Shown: positions 1 to 9,780, numbered from the stretch's first letter. The stretch is 14,966 nucleotides of DNA from Acidaminococcaceae bacterium (GCA_017443165.1 JAFSOW010000013.1:1-14966), one strand, 5' to 3'. Program-made: numbers and translations. The notes: generated by a model not told the origin, from the letters alone.

Positions 1-1584
<1,584 letters not shown>

Positions 1585-1586
1585 TA

Positions 1587-2027
1587 TCAGATCACCTCTA
1601 CTTTTCCGCCGGCAGCTGTAATCTTTTCTTCAGCAGTCTTGCTGAAGCCGTTTGCCTGTACCGTCAGTTTTTTAGTCAGCTCGCCGCCGCCTAAAATGCG
1701 CAGTCCGTCACGAATATTCTTAATCAGACCGCATTCGATCAGCATTACAGGTTCTACTACAGTACCGTCTTCAAAGCAGTTCAAAGTACCTACGTTTACT
1801 TCTACATATTGTTTGCCAAACTTGTTATAGAAGCCGCGTTTCGGAAGACGCAGGTATAACGGTCTCTGGCCGCCTTCAAATCCCGGGCGTTTTACACCGC
1901 CGGAACGGGATTTCTGACCCTTTTGGCCTTTGCCGGAGGTCTTGCCCAGACCGGAACCCAGGCCACGGCCTACACGAACGCGGGCTTTATGGGAACCCGG
2001 AGCCGGATGTAATTCATGTAATTCCAT
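1587..2027 (-). CDS. rplO: 50S ribosomal protein L15
   Basis: L15 is a late-binding protein of the large subunit that reaches into 23S rRNA. The 146-residue product begins MELHELHP and has the typical extended, glycine- and lysine-rich N-terminal arm ([20 protein letters not shown] at about residues 19-38), followed by a globular C-terminal domain ending in KVEVI. The open frame extends three codons further, to a GTG at 2036, but that GTG is part of the AGGAGGTG Shine-Dalgarno itself. The ATG at 2027 has an 8-nt spacing and matches the usual family N-terminus, so it was chosen. The gene lies 16 nt after rpmD and 2 nt before secY, the normal spc order. Confidence 0.98.
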   Translation of the reverse strand: MELHELHPAPGSHKARVRVGRGLGSGLGKTSGKGQKGQKSRSGGVKRPGFEGGQRPLYLRLPKRGFYNKFGKQYVEVNVGTLNCFEDGTVVEPVMLIECGLIKNIRDGLRILGGGELTKKLTVQANGFSKTAEEKITAAGGKVEVI

Positions 2028-2035
2028 TTGCTGCA

Positions 2036-2042
2036 CCTCCTT
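2036..2042 (-). promoter_or_regulatory. Ribosome binding site deciding the rplO start
   Basis: AAGGAGG on the minus strand, 8 nt before the ATG at 2027. The upstream in-frame GTG (2034-2036) overlaps it and cannot be the start if this site is used. Confidence 0.85.
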
Positions 2043-2043
2043 A

Positions 2044-2229
2044 TTAAGCTTCCACTTCTTCGACCTTCACAAGATGTCTCACTTTGTGAACCATGCCGCG
2101 AATGGTCGGGTTATCTTCCTGTACTACAGAAGTACCGATTTTGCCTAAACCCAGCGCTCTTACGGTTGCGCGCTGATCCTGCTTGTATCCGATCAAGCTG
2201 CGGATCAGCGTGATTTTTAACTTTTTCAT
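2044..2229 (-). CDS. rpmD: 50S ribosomal protein L30
   Basis: L30 is a small protein on the surface of the large subunit that contacts 23S rRNA. The 61-residue length is that of the short bacterial form. The N-terminus [20 protein letters not shown] and the following VRALGLGKI and [15 protein letters not shown] stretches are typical of the family. The ATG at 2229 has AAGGAGG at 7-nt spacing. The gene sits between rpsE (17-nt gap) and rplO (16-nt gap), its usual place. L30 is missing in some bacterial lineages, so its presence is mildly informative. Nothing is unusual in the sequence. Confidence 0.97.
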   Translation of the reverse strand: MKKLKITLIRSLIGYKQDQRATVRALGLGKIGTSVVQEDNPTIRGMVHKVRHLVKVEEVEA

Positions 2230-2246
2230 CAGGCTTCCTCCTTAGC

Positions 2247-2765
2247 TTAACCTAAAATTTCCTGGGGAGTCTTGCCGCGCAGGGCAGCTACAGACTGCAG
2301 GTTCTTCAGACCTTTCAACCCTTCCAGGGTTGCGCGTACCATGTTGTTGGGGTTGTGGGAACCCTGGCATTTCGTCAGGATGTCGCGGATACCTGCCAGT
2401 TCCAGAACGGCACGCACCGGACCGCCGGCAATGACGCCGGTACCTTCGGAAGCCGGACGCAGGAACACGCGGCCTGCACCGTACACACCGATAATTTCGT
2501 GAGGAATGGTATTGCCTACCATGGTAACTGTAATCAGATTTTTCTTAGCGTCGTCAACGCCTTTCCGGATTGCTTCCGGAACTTCAGCAGCTTTGCCCAG
2601 GCCCATACCTACATGGCCTTTTCCATCGCCAACCACAACCAGTGCGGCAAAGGTGAAGCGACGGCCGCCTTTAACAACTTTCGCAACGCGATTGATGAAT
2701 ACAACTTTCTCGGTAAAGCCGTCATCGGGTTTTTCGCGTCTGTCGCGCTTATCAAAATTAGCCAA
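2247..2765 (-). CDS. rpsE: 30S ribosomal protein S5
   Basis: S5 binds 16S rRNA near the mRNA entry side and helps decoding accuracy; with S4 it forms the ram interface. The 172-residue product has the N-terminal double-stranded-RNA-binding-like domain, including the signature [20 protein letters not shown] (residues 26-45), where spectinomycin-resistance changes occur in other bacteria; that loop looks unchanged. The C-terminal domain includes [12 protein letters not shown] (111-122) and GSHNPNN (135-141). The start is a TTG at 2765: AAGGAGG lies 7 nt upstream and the resulting N-terminus [10 protein letters not shown] fits the family, while there is no suitable ATG nearby. It follows rplR after 17 nt. 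Confidence 0.98.
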   Translation of the reverse strand: MANFDKRDRREKPDDGFTEKVVFINRVAKVVKGGRRFTFAALVVVGDGKGHVGMGLGKAAEVPEAIRKGVDDAKKNLITVTMVGNTIPHEIIGVYGAGRVFLRPASEGTGVIAGGPVRAVLELAGIRDILTKCQGSHNPNNMVRATLEGLKGLKNLQSVAALRGKTPQEILG

Positions 2766-2782
2766 GATACTTCCTCCTTCCG

Positions 2783-3142
2783 TTAGAATTGCAGTCCAGC
2801 TTCACGAGCTGCTTCTGCTAATGCGGCAACACGACCATGATACAGGTAGCCGCCGCGGTCGAATACAACTTCTTTTACGCCTTTGGCCAGTGCTTTTTCA
2901 GCAATCGCCTTGCCTACGGCCTTGGCAGCTTCCACATTGCCGCCGTAGTTTTCAAAGGTTTTTTCTACAGTGCTTGCCGCTGCAATGGTCTCGCCGGTTT
3001 CATCGTTGATGACCTGTGCATAGATGTTGCTCAGGGAACGGTATACGTTCAGGCGGGGTCTTTCAGCAGTGCCTACAACATATCTGCGGGAACGAACATG
3101 ACGTTTCTGACGTTTTTCGTTCTTGTTTGCTTTATTGAACAA
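2783..3142 (-). CDS. rplR: 50S ribosomal protein L18
   Basis: L18 binds 5S rRNA and, with L5, attaches it to the large subunit. The 119-residue product has a basic N-terminus ([14 protein letters not shown], residues 7-20), then RPRLNVYRS (28-36), [18 protein letters not shown] (41-58) and the C-terminal [16 protein letters not shown] (94-109), all family hallmarks. The start is a TTG at 3142 with a Shine-Dalgarno (AAGGAG) 9 nt upstream; no in-frame ATG is available upstream, and starting later would remove the basic tail. The gene is 20 nt after rplF and 17 nt before rpsE. The TTG start is the only odd point. Confidence 0.98.
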   Translation of the reverse strand: MFNKANKNEKRQKRHVRSRRYVVGTAERPRLNVYRSLSNIYAQVINDETGETIAAASTVEKTFENYGGNVEAAKAVGKAIAEKALAKGVKEVVFDRGGYLYHGRVAALAEAAREAGLQF

Positions 3143-3163
3143 GAGGTTTCACTCCTTCCTTAA

Positions 3164-3712
3164 TTACTTCTTAGCTTTCGCGCCTGCTTTACCAACTTTG
3201 CGGCGTACATGTTCGCCTTCATAGCGGATGCCTTTTCCTTTATAGGGTTCAGGCGGACGCAGGTTGCGGATTTCCGCTGCTACCGCGCCAACTTTTTCCT
3301 TATCCGCACCGCTCACAACAATCTTGTTCGGAGCAGGTACGTCAAAGGTGATGCCGGCAGGCGGCTCTTTAACAACCGGATGGGAGAAACCCAGTGTGAA
3401 GTTAATGTTGTTTCCCTGTTTTGCTGCACGGTAGCCAACGCCCTGGATTTCCAGCGATTTGCTGAAGCCTTTGGTTACGCCTTCCACCATGTTGTTGATC
3501 AGGGTACGGGACAGGCCGTGCATGGCCCGGTTTTCTTTTTCATCATCGGGACGTTCTACGGTGAGTACGCCGTTGTCCAAGGTGATCTTCATTGTCTGGC
3601 TGATCTGACGCTGTAATTCGCCTTTGGGGCCTTTTACAGTTACCAGATTGTTTTCAACCGTTACCGTTACGCCAGCGGGAACAGTAATCGGTTTTTTACC
3701 AATTCTAGACAC
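3164..3712 (-). CDS. rplF: 50S ribosomal protein L6
   Basis: L6 lies near the sarcin-ricin loop and the factor-binding centre of the large subunit. At 182 residues it has the two repeated domains of the family. It begins [15 protein letters not shown] and carries the C-terminal signature PEPYKGKGI (154-162), followed by a basic tail ending GKAGAKAKK. The start is a GTG at 3712 with AAGGAGG 10 nt upstream; SRIGKKPI is the standard N-terminus, so the start is firm. It lies 24 nt after rpsH and 21 nt before rplR. No anomaly seen. Confidence 0.98.
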   Translation of the reverse strand: MSRIGKKPITVPAGVTVTVENNLVTVKGPKGELQRQISQTMKITLDNGVLTVERPDDEKENRAMHGLSRTLINNMVEGVTKGFSKSLEIQGVGYRAAKQGNNINFTLGFSHPVVKEPPAGITFDVPAPNKIVVSGADKEKVGAVAAEIRNLRPPEPYKGKGIRYEGEHVRRKVGKAGAKAKK

Positions 3713-3736
3713 TTAAACGGTACCTCCTTTTTAGTA

Positions 3737-4135
3737 TTACCAAACGTATGCCAGAACTTCGCCGCCCAGACCAGCTTTGCGGGCCGCTTTATCGGTCATC
3801 AGCCCCTGAGAGGTGGAGATGATTGCGATACCCAGGCCGCCGAGAACCTTCGGCAGCTGATCTTTCTGGGAATATACGCGCAGGCCAGGCTTGGAAATAC
3901 GTTTGAGGCCGGAAATTACTTTTTCACGGTTTGCGCCGTATTTCAGGCTTACTTTGATAACATTCTGTTTGTTATCTTCGATTACTTCAAAATCTTTAAT
4001 AAACCCTTCGTCCTTTAAAATCGTGGCAATCGCCTCTTTGATTTTGGAACCGGGGATTTCAACTTTATCATGATGAACCGAGTTTGCGTTACGGATACGG
4101 GTAAGCATATCGGCGATCGGATCAGTCATTACCAT
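3737..4135 (-). CDS. rpsH: 30S ribosomal protein S8
   Basis: S8 is a primary 16S rRNA-binding protein that organises the central domain of the small subunit; in E. coli it also represses the spc operon. The 132-residue product begins [18 protein letters not shown] and ends with the signature [10 protein letters not shown] (106-115) and GGEVLAYVW. Two ATGs are possible, at 4135 and 4129. The first has AGGAGG at 10 nt and gives the [10 protein letters not shown] start known from Bacillus, so it is preferred; the second is 16 nt away. The gene is 30 nt after rpsN and 24 nt before rplF. I did not recognise an S8-binding mimic near rplX-rplE. Confidence 0.98.
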   Translation of the reverse strand: MVMTDPIADMLTRIRNANSVHHDKVEIPGSKIKEAIATILKDEGFIKDFEVIEDNKQNVIKVSLKYGANREKVISGLKRISKPGLRVYSQKDQLPKVLGGLGIAIISTSQGLMTDKAARKAGLGGEVLAYVW

Positions 4136-4165
4136 TATTCAATGGCCTCCTTTCTTAGATGGTTG

Positions 4166-4351
4166 TTACCAGCTTGCTTTTGTTACGCCGGGAATTTCGC
4201 CCTTGTAGGCATATTCACGGAAGCAGATACGGCACATACCGAACTTACGTAAGTAAGCATGGGGGCGGCCGCAGATTTTGCAGCGGTTGTAATGACGAAC
4301 TTTAAATTTCGGTTCTTTACTCCATTTTTCAATCAGTGCTGTCTTAGCCAA
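4166..4351 (-). CDS. rpsN: 30S ribosomal protein S14, zinc-binding type
   Basis: S14 helps assemble the head of the small subunit. This is the short form of 61 residues with four cysteines, C24, C27, C40 and C43 (CKIC and CRIC), that would bind one zinc ion; the longer, zinc-free form has about 90-100 residues. In species with both forms this one is often called rpsZ, and the zinc-free paralogue is induced by zinc shortage. No second copy is in the window. The start is a TTG at 4351 with AAGGAGG at 8 nt, giving the standard [10 protein letters not shown]; there is no ATG alternative. It lies 17 nt after rplE and 30 nt before rpsH. Confidence 0.98.
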   Translation of the reverse strand: MAKTALIEKWSKEPKFKVRHYNRCKICGRPHAYLRKFGMCRICFREYAYKGEIPGVTKASW

Positions 4352-4368
4352 AATTCTTTCCTCCTTAC

Positions 4369-4914
4369 TTAAGCTGCGAACGGCATTCCCAGAAGCCGCA
4401 GCAATTCGCGGGCTTCTTCGTCGGTCTTGGCAGTAGTTACAATGATGATATCCATGCCATGAACTTTGTCAACCTTATCATATTCGATTTCCGGGAAAAT
4501 CAACTGTTCTTTCAGACCCAGGGCATAGTTGCCGCGGCCGTCAAAGGAAGTTGCGCTGACACCGCGGAAGTCACGTACGCGGGGCAGTGCCACGTTCATC
4601 AGTTTGTCAAGGAAATAATACATACGGTCGCCGCGCAGGGTCACTTTTGCGCCGATCGGCATGCCGGCACGCAGTTTGAAAGCCGCGATGGATTTCTTGG
4701 CTTTGGTTACAACCGGTTTCTGGCCGGCGATAGTAACCAGCTCGGAAACAGCTGTTTCCAGTGCTTTGGCATTGGCAACCGCTTCGCCGACGCCCATGTT
4801 GATAATAACTTTTTCAACTTTGGGGATTTCGTTTACGTTTTTATACTGGAATTTATCTACAAGTCCTTTAACGACTTCAGATAAATACTTTTCTTGCAGT
4901 CTGGTCTTGGCCAT
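4369..4914 (-). CDS. rplE: 50S ribosomal protein L5
   Basis: L5 binds 5S rRNA in the central protuberance and contacts the small subunit through an intersubunit bridge. The 181-residue product is close to the usual 179-180. Recognisable stretches are [14 protein letters not shown] (33-46), [15 protein letters not shown] (81-95), LPRVRDFRG (110-118) and EQLIFPEI (136-143). The ATG at 4914 has AAGGAGG at 11 nt. The gene follows rplX after 27 nt and precedes rpsN by 17 nt. In E. coli the S8 repressor site spans the start of this gene; nothing clearly equivalent was recognised here by eye. Confidence 0.98.
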   Translation of the reverse strand: MAKTRLQEKYLSEVVKGLVDKFQYKNVNEIPKVEKVIINMGVGEAVANAKALETAVSELVTIAGQKPVVTKAKKSIAAFKLRAGMPIGAKVTLRGDRMYYFLDKLMNVALPRVRDFRGVSATSFDGRGNYALGLKEQLIFPEIEYDKVDKVHGMDIIIVTTAKTDEEARELLRLLGMPFAA

Positions 4915-4941
4915 TTACAATGTTTCCTCCTTTCCCGGATA

Positions 4942-5271
4942 TTATTTATCGATTACTTCGCCGCAGTGCTTGCAGACTCTCTTGGACTTGCCGTCTTCAA
5001 TCTTGTGCGCAATACGGGTCGGTTTTTTGCAGCTGGGGCAAACCAGCATAACTTTGCAGGAAGCAATGGCTGCTTCTTTCGTCACGATGCCACCCTGGGG
5101 GTTGGTCTGGGACGGTTTGGTATGACGTTTTACTTTATTGACGCCTTCCACGATAACTTTGCCTTTTTTCGGCAGGGCAGTCAGGATTTTGCCTTCTTTG
5201 CCTTTATCTTTACCGGACAGGACCTGAACGGTATCGCCTTTTTTAACATGCAGCTTTACAGCAGTACTCAT
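4942..5271 (-). CDS. rplX: 50S ribosomal protein L24 with a cysteine-rich tail
   Basis: L24 is an early assembly initiator of the large subunit. The 109-residue product starts with the KOW motif (about residues 9-30, [20 protein letters not shown]), then [13 protein letters not shown] (41-53) as usual. The C-terminal part contains two CxxC pairs, C78/C81 and C100/C103 (CPSC and CKHC), an arrangement that could hold a zinc ion. I recall this tail from other Firmicutes, so it is not new in itself. The ATG at 5271 is 12 nt from its AGGAGG, a little longer than for neighbouring genes, and no better start is in frame. It is 37 nt after rplN. Confidence 0.98.
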   Translation of the reverse strand: MSTAVKLHVKKGDTVQVLSGKDKGKEGKILTALPKKGKVIVEGVNKVKRHTKPSQTNPQGGIVTKEAAIASCKVMLVCPSCKKPTRIAHKIEDGKSKRVCKHCGEVIDK

Positions 5272-5308
5272 GTCTTAAGAACACCTCCTAATGTGCTTTT
5301 ATGATTTC

Positions 5309-5677
5309 TTACAGCACTTCCGGTGCCAGAGAAATAATCTTCATAAAGTCTTTTTCACGCAGCTCACGGGCTACAGGCCCAAAAATACGGGTTCCGCGGG
5401 GGCTCTTGTCGTCTTTGATCACTACAGCGGCGTTTTCATCGAAACGGATGTAAGAACCGTCTTTACGATGAAGTCCCTTTGTAGAACGAACAACAACTGC
5501 CTTTACAACGTCACCTTTCTTAACAACGCCTCCGGGTGCTGCATCCTTAACAGAACAAACAATGATGTCGCCGATATTGGCATATCTGCGGAAAGAGCCA
5601 CCCATAACGCGGATGCACATAACCTTCTTAGCGCCGGTGTTGTCGCCGACATTAAGAATTGTCTGTTGTTGAATCAT
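5309..5677 (-). CDS. rplN: 50S ribosomal protein L14
   Basis: L14 sits at the subunit interface and takes part in intersubunit bridges; it is also the docking site of the silencing factor RsfS. The 122-residue length is exactly typical. Signatures are [17 protein letters not shown] (1-17), the [16 protein letters not shown] region (53-68) and [14 protein letters not shown] (94-107). The ATG at 5677 has GGGAGG at 6 nt. It is the first gene of the spc operon in E. coli order; here it follows rpsQ after 43 nt, and that gap contains an inverted repeat directly before the Shine-Dalgarno (listed separately). Confidence 0.99.
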   Translation of the reverse strand: MIQQQTILNVGDNTGAKKVMCIRVMGGSFRRYANIGDIIVCSVKDAAPGGVVKKGDVVKAVVVRSTKGLHRKDGSYIRFDENAAVVIKDDKSPRGTRIFGPVARELREKDFMKIISLAPEVL

Positions 5678-5689
5678 GTTTAACCTCCC

Positions 5690-5715
5690 TTGTCAGATCC
5701 GATATAACCTGACAA
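5690..5715 (-). promoter_or_regulatory. Inverted repeat in the rpsQ-rplN gap
   Basis: The arms ttgtcag (5690-5696) and ctgacaa (5709-5715) are perfect 7-bp complements around a 12-nt loop; G-U, U-A and U-G pairs could lengthen the stem by three. In the mRNA the hairpin would end one base before the GGGAGG of rplN. There is no U run after it, so it is not a standard terminator. It might affect rplN translation or mark an RNA processing point. The role is inference only. Confidence 0.5.
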
Positions 5716-5720
5716 CTACA

Positions 5721-5981
5721 TTATTTAGCACGTTCTAAGATTTCAACCAGGCGCCAGCATTTATCTTTGGACAGCGGACGGGTCTGGGTGATTTTAACCA
5801 GATCGCCGATATGCGCTTCGTTGTTTTCATCATGTGCCTTGAATTTGATCGTGTTCTTTACGCCTTTTTTGTAGAGCGGGTGCTGAACAAAACGTTCGAT
5901 AGCAACAACGATGGTCTTCTGCATCTTATCGCTTACAACTCTGCCTACACGGCTGACACGTGCGTTTCTTTCTACGGTCAC
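5721..5981 (-). CDS. rpsQ: 30S ribosomal protein S17
   Basis: S17 is an OB-fold protein that binds the 5' domain of 16S rRNA early in assembly. The 86-residue product shows [20 protein letters not shown] (11-30) and [14 protein letters not shown] (59-72), both typical. The start is a GTG at 5981 with AAGGAGG at 8 nt; starting there gives [16 protein letters not shown], which fits the family. It is the last gene of the S10 operon in E. coli order, 32 nt after rpmC and 43 nt before rplN. No anomaly apart from the GTG start. Confidence 0.98.
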   Translation of the reverse strand: MTVERNARVSRVGRVVSDKMQKTIVVAIERFVQHPLYKKGVKNTIKFKAHDENNEAHIGDLVKITQTRPLSKDKCWRLVEILERAK

Positions 5982-6013
5982 GACTGTTTCCTCCTTAATT
6001 AAGCTTCAAAACC

Positions 6014-6208
6014 TTACGCGTTGATTTCGTTCTGGCGCTGAACAGTTTTGATTCTGGCAATGGATTTTTTGATTTCGTGGATCTTCATGGGATTCTCACA
6101 TTGTCCGGTTGCCATCTGAAAACGTAAGTTGAACAGTTCTTCTTTCAATTCTGCTAACTTTTTGTCTAAATCTTCAGCAGATAACTCTCTGATTTCGTTG
6201 ATTTTCAT
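6014..6208 (-). CDS. rpmC: 50S ribosomal protein L29
   Basis: L29 is a small two-helix protein beside the polypeptide exit tunnel, near the docking point for SRP and trigger factor together with L23. The 64 residues form two helices around the signature [12 protein letters not shown] (25-36), with the ISAEDL-like start [14 protein letters not shown] (5-18). Its ATG overlaps the TGA of rplP by four bases (ATGA, 6205-6208), so translation is probably coupled by termination and reinitiation. rpsQ follows after 32 nt. Length and content are normal. Confidence 0.98.
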   Translation of the reverse strand: MKINEIRELSAEDLDKKLAELKEELFNLRFQMATGQCENPMKIHEIKKSIARIKTVQRQNEINA

Positions 6209-6660
6209 TCAGCTTCACCACCCTTTGCTTCTACGGCAGTTTCGGCTTCCAACTGAGCCTTTGTCATGAATTTCGTTTTGATGGGGAGCTTATGACCGGC
6301 CAGACGCATTGCTTCTTTCGCGTCGGCTTCCGCAACGCCGCCCATTTCAAACAGGACGCGGCCGGGTTTTACAACCGCTACCCAATATTCCGGAGAACCT
6401 TTACCGGAACCCATACGGGTTTCAGCCGGTTTTGCAGTGATGGGTTTGTCCGGGAAAATCTGAATCCATACCTGGCCGCCACGTTTGATGTAACGGGTCA
6501 TGGCAATACGGGCTGCCTCAATCTGACGGTTGGTGATCCATGCAGGTTCCAGCGCAACCAGGCCAAAATCGCCATGGCAGATGGTGTTGCCGCGCATGGC
6601 GCGACCTTTCATACGGCCTCTGTGTTGTTTACGGTGTTTAACTCTGTTCGGTAATAACAT
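6205..6660 (-). CDS. rplP: 50S ribosomal protein L16
   Basis: L16 contacts the A-site tRNA elbow and is needed for an active peptidyl-transferase centre. The start [19 protein letters not shown] and the loop [14 protein letters not shown] (78-91) identify it; R82 would correspond to the arginine hydroxylated in E. coli. At 151 residues it is slightly longer than the common 136-144, because of an alanine- and glutamate-rich C-terminal tail (about 136-151). The ATG at 6660 is preceded at 9 nt by AAGGAGG that is made by the last lysine and glutamate codons of rpsC. It overlaps rpmC by four bases and lies 1 nt after the rpsC stop, so it is tightly coupled on both sides. Confidence 0.98.
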   Translation of the reverse strand: MLLPNRVKHRKQHRGRMKGRAMRGNTICHGDFGLVALEPAWITNRQIEAARIAMTRYIKRGGQVWIQIFPDKPITAKPAETRMGSGKGSPEYWVAVVKPGRVLFEMGGVAEADAKEAMRLAGHKLPIKTKFMTKAQLEAETAVEAKGGEAE

Positions 6661-6661
6661 A

Positions 6662-7330
6662 TTACTTTGCCTCCTTTGCGGATGCAGGCTTTGCTGCCTT
6701 GGTTTCCGGCAGTACTTCGCCTTTGTAGATCCAGACCTTTACGCCGATACGGCCATACGTGGTATGGGCTTCTGCTGTACCGTAATCAATATCAGCACGT
6801 AACGTGTGCAGAGGAATGGAGCCTTCGCGATAGCTTTCGCTGCGGGCAATTTCAGCACCGCCCAGACGGCCGCCGACTTTTACTTTAATACCCTTGGCGC
6901 CCATACGCATGGTGCGGCCAACGCACTGTTTCATGGCACGACGGAACGCAATGCGGCGTTCCAGCTGGCTGGCAATATTTTCCGCTACCAGCGTCGCATC
7001 CATATCCGGCTGTTTGATCTCCTGGATATTGATGTCAACATTTGCATCGGTCATCTTTTTCAGGTCTTTCTTCAGCAGTTCGATGTTGCTGCCCTGACGA
7101 CCGATAACCATGCCCGGTTTTGCAGTGTAGATCGTAACACGTGCCTTGTTGGAGGCGCGCTCGATATCTACTTTGGAAATTCCGGACAGGAATAATTTTT
7201 CTTTAATGAACTCACGGATTTTAATATCTTCCAGTAAGAATTTTTCATAGTCTTTGTCGGCAAACCAGTTGGATTCCCAACCTTTGATCACGCCAACGCG
7301 CAGACCATGCGGATTAACTTTCTGACCCAC
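6662..7330 (-). CDS. rpsC: 30S ribosomal protein S3
   Basis: S3 lines the mRNA entry tunnel in the head of the small subunit and has helicase-related activity with S4 and S5. The product, 222 residues from the chosen start, has an N-terminal segment [15 protein letters not shown], a type II KH domain with GMVIGRQG (73-80) and the C-terminal [15 protein letters not shown] (151-165). An ATG at 7336 would add two residues but lies only 3 nt from AAGGAGG. The GTG at 7330 has a 9-nt spacing and gives the family's standard MGQKVNP start, so GTG was chosen. It ends in an alanine- and lysine-rich tail whose codons also form the rplP Shine-Dalgarno. It is 27 nt after rplV. Confidence 0.97.
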   Translation of the reverse strand: MGQKVNPHGLRVGVIKGWESNWFADKDYEKFLLEDIKIREFIKEKLFLSGISKVDIERASNKARVTIYTAKPGMVIGRQGSNIELLKKDLKKMTDANVDINIQEIKQPDMDATLVAENIASQLERRIAFRRAMKQCVGRTMRMGAKGIKVKVGGRLGGAEIARSESYREGSIPLHTLRADIDYGTAEAHTTYGRIGVKVWIYKGEVLPETKAAKPASAKEAK

Positions 7331-7339
7331 TATCATTAC

Positions 7340-7346
7340 CCTCCTT
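7340..7346 (-). promoter_or_regulatory. Ribosome binding site deciding the rpsC start
   Basis: AAGGAGG on the minus strand. It is 9 nt from the GTG at 7330 but only 3 nt from the ATG at 7336, which favours the GTG. Confidence 0.8.
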
Positions 7347-7357
7347 ATCCGGGATTA

Positions 7358-7690
7358 TTATTTTTCAGAAACACATACGGTCACGTGGCTGGAATGCTTC
7401 AAAATCTTGAACGCCTGTCCACGGGAACGCGGATGAATACGTTTCAGTGTAGGACCCTGGTCTACAAAGCAGGTAGACACATAGAGGTTATCTACATTCA
7501 TATCGTTATTATGTTCAGCATTGGCAACCGCGCTGCGCAATACCTTTTCCACAACTTCAGAGCCAACTTTCGGAGTGAATTTCAAAATTGCGAAAGCTTC
7601 AGACACTTTTTTACCGCGGATCAGGTTCATAACAATGCGCAGTTTGCGAGGAGCAATGCGGATATATTTTGCAGTAGCGTTAACTTCCAT
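7358..7690 (-). CDS. rplV: 50S ribosomal protein L22
   Basis: L22 extends a long beta-hairpin that narrows the polypeptide exit tunnel, where macrolides act. The 110 residues begin [18 protein letters not shown], as usual, and the hairpin region [18 protein letters not shown] (81-98) is complete, with no deletion or duplication of the type seen in macrolide-resistant mutants. The ATG at 7690 follows the rpsS stop by 10 nt, and its weaker Shine-Dalgarno (GTGAGGA) overlaps the rpsS stop codon, suggesting coupling. It is 27 nt before the rpsC start. Confidence 0.98.
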   Translation of the reverse strand: MEVNATAKYIRIAPRKLRIVMNLIRGKKVSEAFAILKFTPKVGSEVVEKVLRSAVANAEHNNDMNVDNLYVSTCFVDQGPTLKRIHPRSRGQAFKILKHSSHVTVCVSEK

Positions 7691-7700
7691 TACTTATTCC

Positions 7701-7982
7701 TCACTTTCCTGTAGTATCTGCTTTCTTATCCTGATGACCCTTAAAAGTACGGGTCGGAGCGAATTCTCCTAATTTATGGCCTACCATATCCTCGGTAATG
7801 AATACCGGAACATGTTTGCGTCCGTCATGCACCGCAATGGTGTGTCCTACAAATGAAGGTAAAATCATAGAAGCGCGGGACCAGGTCTTTACAACCTTCT
7901 TATCATTCGCGGCATTCAGTGCATCAACTTTTTTCAGCAGGCTGGGATGCACATAAGGTCCTTTTTTAACTGATCTAGACAC
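7701..7982 (-). CDS. rpsS: 30S ribosomal protein S19
   Basis: S19 forms a complex with S13 in the head of the small subunit and contacts tRNA and intersubunit bridges. The 93 residues begin [19 protein letters not shown] and include the signature [26 protein letters not shown] (starting at 49; typical in every position I can check) and PTRTFKGH. The start is a GTG at 7982 with AAGGAGG at 7 nt; MSRSVKKGP is the standard N-terminus. It lies 25 nt after rplB and 10 nt before rplV. Normal in length and content. Confidence 0.98.
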   Translation of the reverse strand: MSRSVKKGPYVHPSLLKKVDALNAANDKKVVKTWSRASMILPSFVGHTIAVHDGRKHVPVFITEDMVGHKLGEFAPTRTFKGHQDKKADTTGK

Positions 7983-8007
7983 TGATAAGCCTCCTTTCTC
8001 TCAACGA

Positions 8008-8838
8008 TTATTTCGTTCTACGGCTTAAAATTAACTTAGTTGAAGATTTCTTGTTCTTGCGGGTGCGAACACCAAACGCAGCTTTGCCCCAGGGAGTAAC
8101 AGGACGTTTACGTCCAACCGGGCTGTGACCTTCACCGCCTCCATGCGGATGGTCGTTCGGGTTCATAACTACGCCGCGGTTCGCAGGACGGATGCCCAGC
8201 CAGCGGGAACGGCCGGCTTTACCGATGGTGAGGTTTTCAAATTCCAGATTGCCAACCTGGCCGATCGTGGCACGGCAGTTGATATGTACTTTGCGGACTT
8301 CACCGGAAGGCAGACGCAGCAGTGCGTAATCTCCTTCTTTAGCCATCAGCTGTACGACTGCGCCGGCAGAGCGTGCCATCTGGCCGCCTTTACCGATTTT
8401 CAGTTCCACGTTGTGTACCAGAGTACCAACCGGGATGTTCTTTAAGGGCAGGCAGTTGCCGGTTTTGATATCGGCATTCGGACCGCTTTCCACTTTGTCG
8501 CCAACCTTCAGGTCCAGGGGAGCCAGGATATAGCGTTTTTCGCCGTCTACATAATGCAGCAGCGCAATGCGGGCATTACGGTTCGGATCGTATTCAATGG
8601 TAGCAACTTTTGCGGGGATCCCGTCTTTGTTGCGTTTGAAGTCAATGATACGATACTGTCTTTTCGTGCCGCCGCCCTGATGGCGAACGGTCATTTTACC
8701 GGTGTTGTTGCGGCCGGCGTGTTTGTTCAGTTTCTCAAGAAGCGGACGATAGGGTTTATCAGTCGTAATCTCTTCGAAGGAAGACGTTGTCATAAAACGT
8801 CTCGAAGGAGAATACGGATTGTAGCTTTTAATCGCCAT
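8008..8838 (-). CDS. rplB: 50S ribosomal protein L2
   Basis: L2 is one of the largest and most conserved large-subunit proteins; it joins the subunits and supports peptidyl transfer. The 276 residues show the N-terminal [17 protein letters not shown], the RNA-binding core with [17 protein letters not shown] (53-69), and the C-terminal [10 protein letters not shown] (228-237), in which H230 corresponds to the conserved histidine H229 of E. coli. The ATG at 8838 has AAGGAGG at 8 nt, immediately after the rplW stop (13-nt gap). It precedes rpsS by 25 nt. Length and motifs are all normal. Confidence 0.99.
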   Translation of the reverse strand: MAIKSYNPYSPSRRFMTTSSFEEITTDKPYRPLLEKLNKHAGRNNTGKMTVRHQGGGTKRQYRIIDFKRNKDGIPAKVATIEYDPNRNARIALLHYVDGEKRYILAPLDLKVGDKVESGPNADIKTGNCLPLKNIPVGTLVHNVELKIGKGGQMARSAGAVVQLMAKEGDYALLRLPSGEVRKVHINCRATIGQVGNLEFENLTIGKAGRSRWLGIRPANRGVVMNPNDHPHGGGEGHSPVGRKRPVTPWGKAAFGVRTRKNKKSSTKLILSRRTK

Positions 8839-8851
8839 TTAGCTTACCTCC

Positions 8852-9142
8852 TTACATTCCTTCAAATATCGGCAGCGTCTGACCTTCTGCCAGTCTGACG
8901 ATCGCCTTTTTATAATCGGACGTCCGGCCTACATTTCTGCCCATCCGTTTTACTTTGCCGCTGACCCGAATGGTCGTTACGGACAAAACCTTTACATTCC
9001 AGATGGATTCCACAGCCTGACGGATTTCGGTTTTGTTAGCGGTTACCGGAACCTTAAAAGTGTATTTGTTCTCCTGCATCATCATGGAAGTTTTTTCCGT
9101 GATGAGCGGGCGGATCAAAACGTCGCGAGGATTAGCAGCCAT
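8852..9142 (-). CDS. rplW: 50S ribosomal protein L23
   Basis: L23 sits at the exit of the polypeptide tunnel and is the main docking site of trigger factor and SRP. The 96 residues show [12 protein letters not shown] (7-18), [20 protein letters not shown] (25-44) and the IWNVKV (47-52) core of the family. Its ATG shares one base with the rplD stop (TAATG), and its Shine-Dalgarno GAGGAGG, 10 nt upstream, is formed by the two glutamate codons near the end of rplD, so translation is very likely coupled to rplD. rplB follows after 13 nt. Confidence 0.98.
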   Translation of the reverse strand: MAANPRDVLIRPLITEKTSMMMQENKYTFKVPVTANKTEIRQAVESIWNVKVLSVTTIRVSGKVKRMGRNVGRTSDYKKAIVRLAEGQTLPIFEGM

Positions 9143-9771
9143 TATGCAAGTACCTCCTCAATCTTTTCTACAGCATTCTTGTCCAGGAACACTTTATTAT
9201 TATGCAACAGGTCAAAGCAGTTCAGACCGCCGTTGTTGATGACGGTAACTTTGCGGATGTTGCGTGCGGACAGTTCTACGTTTTCGTTTTCCCCGTTCGT
9301 GATGATCAGGGTCTTATTCTCTGCAGCTTCGAAAGCATCCAGCATTTCAAGAGTACGTTTGGTCTTGAAATCATCAAACGCAATATTGTCGATGATCACC
9401 AGCTGGCCTTCCGCAACTTTGGCGGATAACGCACAGCGGATTGCCAGACGGCGCGCTTTGCGGGTCATATCTTTGTGATAGCTGCGGGGCTGCGGTCCAA
9501 AGGTTACGCCGCCGCCTACCCACAGAGGAGAGCGGGTGGAACCTACACGCGCGTGACCGGTTCCTTTCTGTCTCCAGGGTTTCCGGCCGCCGCCGCGTAC
9601 CATGCCGCGGGTTTTGGTAGCGGAAGTGCCCTGGCGCTGGTTGGCCTGCTGCATTACGATAGCCTGATGAACAACAGGTTCATTAAATTCAACGCCAAAT
9701 ACTTCTTCATTCAATTCAATCTCTTCGCCGGTAGTTTTGCCGGCCATGTTATATACAGATAACTTCGGCAT
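9142..9771 (-). CDS. rplD: 50S ribosomal protein L4
   Basis: L4 has a globular domain and a long loop that reaches the exit tunnel; in E. coli it also represses its own S10 operon. The 209-residue product begins [17 protein letters not shown]. The tunnel loop spans about 55-88 and contains [13 protein letters not shown] (66-78), followed by RSPLWVGGG. The GTG part is intact, while the residue after it is His73, where many bacteria have Arg. The frame is open to an ATG at 9780, but that ATG overlaps the Shine-Dalgarno; the ATG at 9771 has 9-nt spacing and the usual N-terminus. It lies 29 nt after rplC and shares one base with rplW. Confidence 0.98.
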   Translation of the reverse strand: MPKLSVYNMAGKTTGEEIELNEEVFGVEFNEPVVHQAIVMQQANQRQGTSATKTRGMVRGGGRKPWRQKGTGHARVGSTRSPLWVGGGVTFGPQPRSYHKDMTRKARRLAIRCALSAKVAEGQLVIIDNIAFDDFKTKRTLEMLDAFEAAENKTLIITNGENENVELSARNIRKVTVINNGGLNCFDLLHNNKVFLDKNAVEKIEEVLA

Positions 9772-9780
9772 ATGAAGCAT

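Noticed and set aside
3704..7982. The same GTGTCTAGA start context at rplF and rpsS
   Set aside because: Both proteins naturally begin Met-Ser-Arg, so the shared nine bases follow from the same residues plus GTG; no further similarity surrounds them.
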